NCBI GenBank assembly: GCA_963625535.1
Contig: CAVFUK010000154.1
Span: 1 to 8,366, forward strand
Origin: Phocaeicola_A sp963625535
GTDB taxonomy: Bacteria > Bacteroidota > Bacteroidia > Bacteroidales > Bacteroidaceae
Direction: 5' to 3'
DNA length: 8,366 bases
Part shown: positions 8,301-8,366 of the stretch, one piece after another
How positions within the stretch are numbered: position 1 is the stretch's first letter
Layout of the letters: the number at the start of each line of letters is the position of its first letter
Notes under the pieces: generated by a model
Seen by the model: the letters and a program-made list of their open reading frames with translations, nothing else
Told to the model about the DNA's origin: nothing
Database searches by the model: none
Translations under genes and position numbers: made by a program

Positions 8301-8364
8301 GTGATGTGCTCGCGGTGTAGTTCAACGTCTGCACACTCGTCACGGTCACGTCCACACCGCTCAC
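2341..8364 (-). CDS. Giant DGR-diversified phage adhesin/tail-fibre-like protein (5' end outside window)
   Basis: At least 2007 residues. The first visible codon that could start is a GTG at 8364, but the frame probably continues past the window edge, so the true N-terminus is unknown. Domains judged by eye: beta-rich Ig-like segments (about 1-230); a LamG/concanavalin-like region (about 233-445) with IKIYVNGDEAAATHYTAG; a CotH-like region (about 540-1180) with ITNQGTTSSMRPIKNKKLK near 550, VKVDYSDSTGANNG near 622 and an Asp-rich WYDGDCTWLADNDCG near 1010; leucine-rich repeats (about 1225-1375, LASLDLSGC to MQLLQAV); a linker; and a C-terminal C-type-lectin-like domain (about 1775-2007) with GYQLFDYEMSKLMAQLYYSLTG and LGFESFFGCTWEVMDNV. 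The last part (residues 1957-1997) is the DGR variable repeat, followed by a 10-residue tail and TAA. The product is probably a virion receptor-binding or host-surface-binding protein. The domain order comes from family resemblance and should be confirmed by profile search. Confidence 0.93.
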   Translation of the reverse strand: MSGVDVTVTSVQTLNYTASTSLAAGGASKNIPMYKFANNASDKGIKVITEILLDGEWQTLGTSVVTDTYSHSISIDPKNCLGKVLSHDAYSLRIHGEDVGSGVVGNYLHTAVMVIEEGNSTPIVASRWYTDSANGVKKLYETIEIDYAVYVSTTDEPQVEIYYDGEKESSAISYRTKTGTYTKQVLESVHDGTKSVVVKFECDGISSQESPFVINGSLVDVEEVTDQREFNITMDSRNNTETDHSIEDSGVKITTSGCNWSTTGFVKDSYGTSTYGTDQDNGRMALRIAEDMTAECSYQPFASSSIEQNGMALSFTVRVKNVEDRTAKLIDCLLDNKMGFYLTGEKLVFTCDGGSAADPDDLGAQQTAIALYRTDRETRFDIVMEPSSIAPYSGIGSIKIYVNGDEAAATHYTAGRLDPSKATIKFDGTKADLYLYRITGWATYYNFRQAFNNYLVGLKDTSEMLSEYEKNNVMASQTAEGTTKDRPTLSACMEAGLCTVTLLKTTDSEDIEQSYPGYLDTLDGDKKTKAYFDVVVRFPDRPWQDFKAYNVTITNQGTTSSMRPIKNKKLKLKGCTIELLHTEDDYKDNAEQLAKFKACEKNAKKSKIQVVDGGLWVKTICVKVDYSDSTGANNGATMELMNKMQRSLGSEYMTPAQVFYNGEGTMNTSIDSVSAALFRTDKQSVDATNETYAYFHAKANFNVDKGNPDFFGFEKVSGYTDVCVNYGDFKELVAAKGQSLADYKTEVLKDTSALVASEMYMLSEYCGPGYVFLENDGSGYMSETTAVADATAVEKTLAEVLADSVGNYDWGTVYVTTDGKYAKYVGGTWQDTTGEFVYDASTKKWTATGRALNPTECFEYLKYDSFCWLQGVNSIDDMMTLDGDGKPIWLQYYESRYPDDDDLTALYEEGKKAPYNLYRWLAWAQQCSHMLDESAGNITLHGETVEGTKANRLKKWSEELWEYANVRSTGCYVIASDYILAVDQRSKNMMVAFYLDTTGKKRAYFNHWYDGDCTWLADNDCGLTVPWDLDAVEDPKHYYQGWNSVMFKQSYAVDKFWTSANGATTVTLHDIAGDMRGAEADGIKIFSADGCEKLWITDRISKYAKVISSFDGERKYIENSKEGSNYYYAVHGLRQEDLPETFEKRFAYRDGYYQVGDLYNNPFKMRAVGTDISIKITAAQDGFFGLGVDRADTCTDSCYLKAGESYTLKSGVTADGSGTMLYVFGASKLASLDLSGCTPKAEGWDISTCTLLQELILGGEDYTPVEGSGPITQLNLGNKSFLKKIDIRNTKITSVTATYCPRLKEVYATGSALTSIDIAETAPITTLQLPGTMTTIWLKNLPNLTYPGGLTLESTEKVTKLFLDSCPNVDTMQLLQAVTEASALKSIRIPDVKTTATVEMLRAIKNCGTIGIDANGTVYEESGQCSGIIGRWIMKELIEDSELAELNTYFPKLEVINSQFSVVMFDDTVNSQQNVTNLDNNTTGDSYEASGHVVRIRKRLVPVKGKLNTSTGVWEGERISNANYHNLVDGTEFDYKDSTGEGFDLMMRIPHCWYKGVNDYKNQRKYTCWSSLDTEPLSTANNINRQTLKNIVYEENVAVMVSSVVTGESTLATEGVIVTTANYNAYKIDVTGMKQVRWPGVNHSQIGGVFVDASGVIISTYNMAVSNALFDFVEGDYIFTDVPDGAVAFVFGSAVKNNALEAIAVDSAEIEAIEPDWVENTPCLGGVYQASVDSLTQLRSISGGTVRTGDGTSTTSTEWTYDAEGNPTNTPVGTLHYTYKDFMNLAPRRGAGYQLFDYEMSKLMAQLYYSLTGIRDAQLQCGYGRGAGGTCGYSDTIGNSDSVRGQLDGNKCLGFESFFGCTWEVMDNVGVNISSFASWKKDKMSASNNNDPIDAKWHIYDPVNKTERVVQGITSSGVCIARVKHGRHCDVIASKCSTDSTLWAQNYCDGQYYSASRGRVVGRSFSSSIAGGGLVGASANFASSHSVSDRGSRLAFRGKISVENDVA
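2368..2385 (-). promoter_or_regulatory. Hairpin/cruciform at the VR 3' end (DGR homing target element)
   Basis: Perfect inverted repeat, coding strand CTTGCCT-TCAG-AGGCAAG: a 7-bp stem (2379-2385 with 2368-2374) and a 4-nt loop. It begins inside the conserved end of the VR (the CTTGC shared with the TR) and ends 27 nt before the target stop codon. The TR has CTTGCAAACAGAACG at the matching place and cannot form it. Short hairpins or cruciforms at or just past the VR are known to help target recognition in DGRs such as that of Bordetella phage BPP-1; a role here is inferred from position and shape. Confidence 0.75.
2374..2496 (-). repeat. DGR variable repeat (VR)
   Basis: The 3' end of the giant gene, aligned without gaps to the TR 274 nt downstream. 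The coding-strand VR begins CGCGGCCGTGTCGTTGGTCG and ends near AGA at 2374. Of 32 template adenines, 23 are changed in the VR; of 91 other positions, only 5 are. Template asparagine codons have become R, F, S, S, I, G, S, F, H, V, D and F, while one AAC (residue N1984) is unchanged. The invariant framework (GRVVGRS, GGLV, ASS, RLA) matches the core of C-type-lectin-type DGR targets. Substituted residues should therefore sit on the exposed ligand-binding face. Confidence 0.96.
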
Positions 8365-8366
8365 GT

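Overview
This window carries a complete diversity-generating retroelement (DGR), most likely from a bacteriophage or prophage of a Bacteroidales-type gut bacterium. That host assignment is inference from protein style: a LamG/CotH-like/leucine-rich architecture, a DUF4376-like small protein, the form of the C-type-lectin target domain, and a reverse transcriptase start without a clear Shine-Dalgarno. The base composition is GC-rich for that group. All real genes lie on the minus strand, so the window reads from high to low coordinates.

Layout in reading order: (1) 8364-2341, a giant structural or adhesin protein of at least 2007 aa, cut by the window edge at its N-terminus. It has an N-terminal beta-rich part, a LamG-like part, a CotH-like part, leucine-rich repeats, and a C-terminal C-type-lectin-like domain whose last ~50 residues contain the DGR variable repeat (VR, 2374-2496). 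(2) 2340-1879, a 462-nt stretch without a convincing gene. It holds a 7-8-bp hairpin just after the target gene, a short A/T-rich patch, the template repeat (TR, 2100-2222) and a structured spacer. (3) 1878-535, the DGR reverse transcriptase. (4) 520-35, a DUF4376-like phage protein 14 nt behind the reverse transcriptase.

How they work together: the TR RNA should be copied by the reverse transcriptase with errors at adenines, and the cDNA should replace the VR at the end of the giant gene, changing binding residues of the lectin-like tip. The sequence supports this directly. Over 123 aligned, ungapped nucleotides, 23 of 32 template adenines differ between TR and VR, against 5 of 91 other positions. 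A perfect 7-bp, 4-nt-loop hairpin sits at the 3' end of the VR and is absent from the TR, as expected for a homing target. No Avd-like accessory gene is visible. The DGR class is known. What deserves a second look is the very large modular target, the five non-adenine differences, the two hairpins, the C-terminal extension of the reverse transcriptase and the missing accessory protein.
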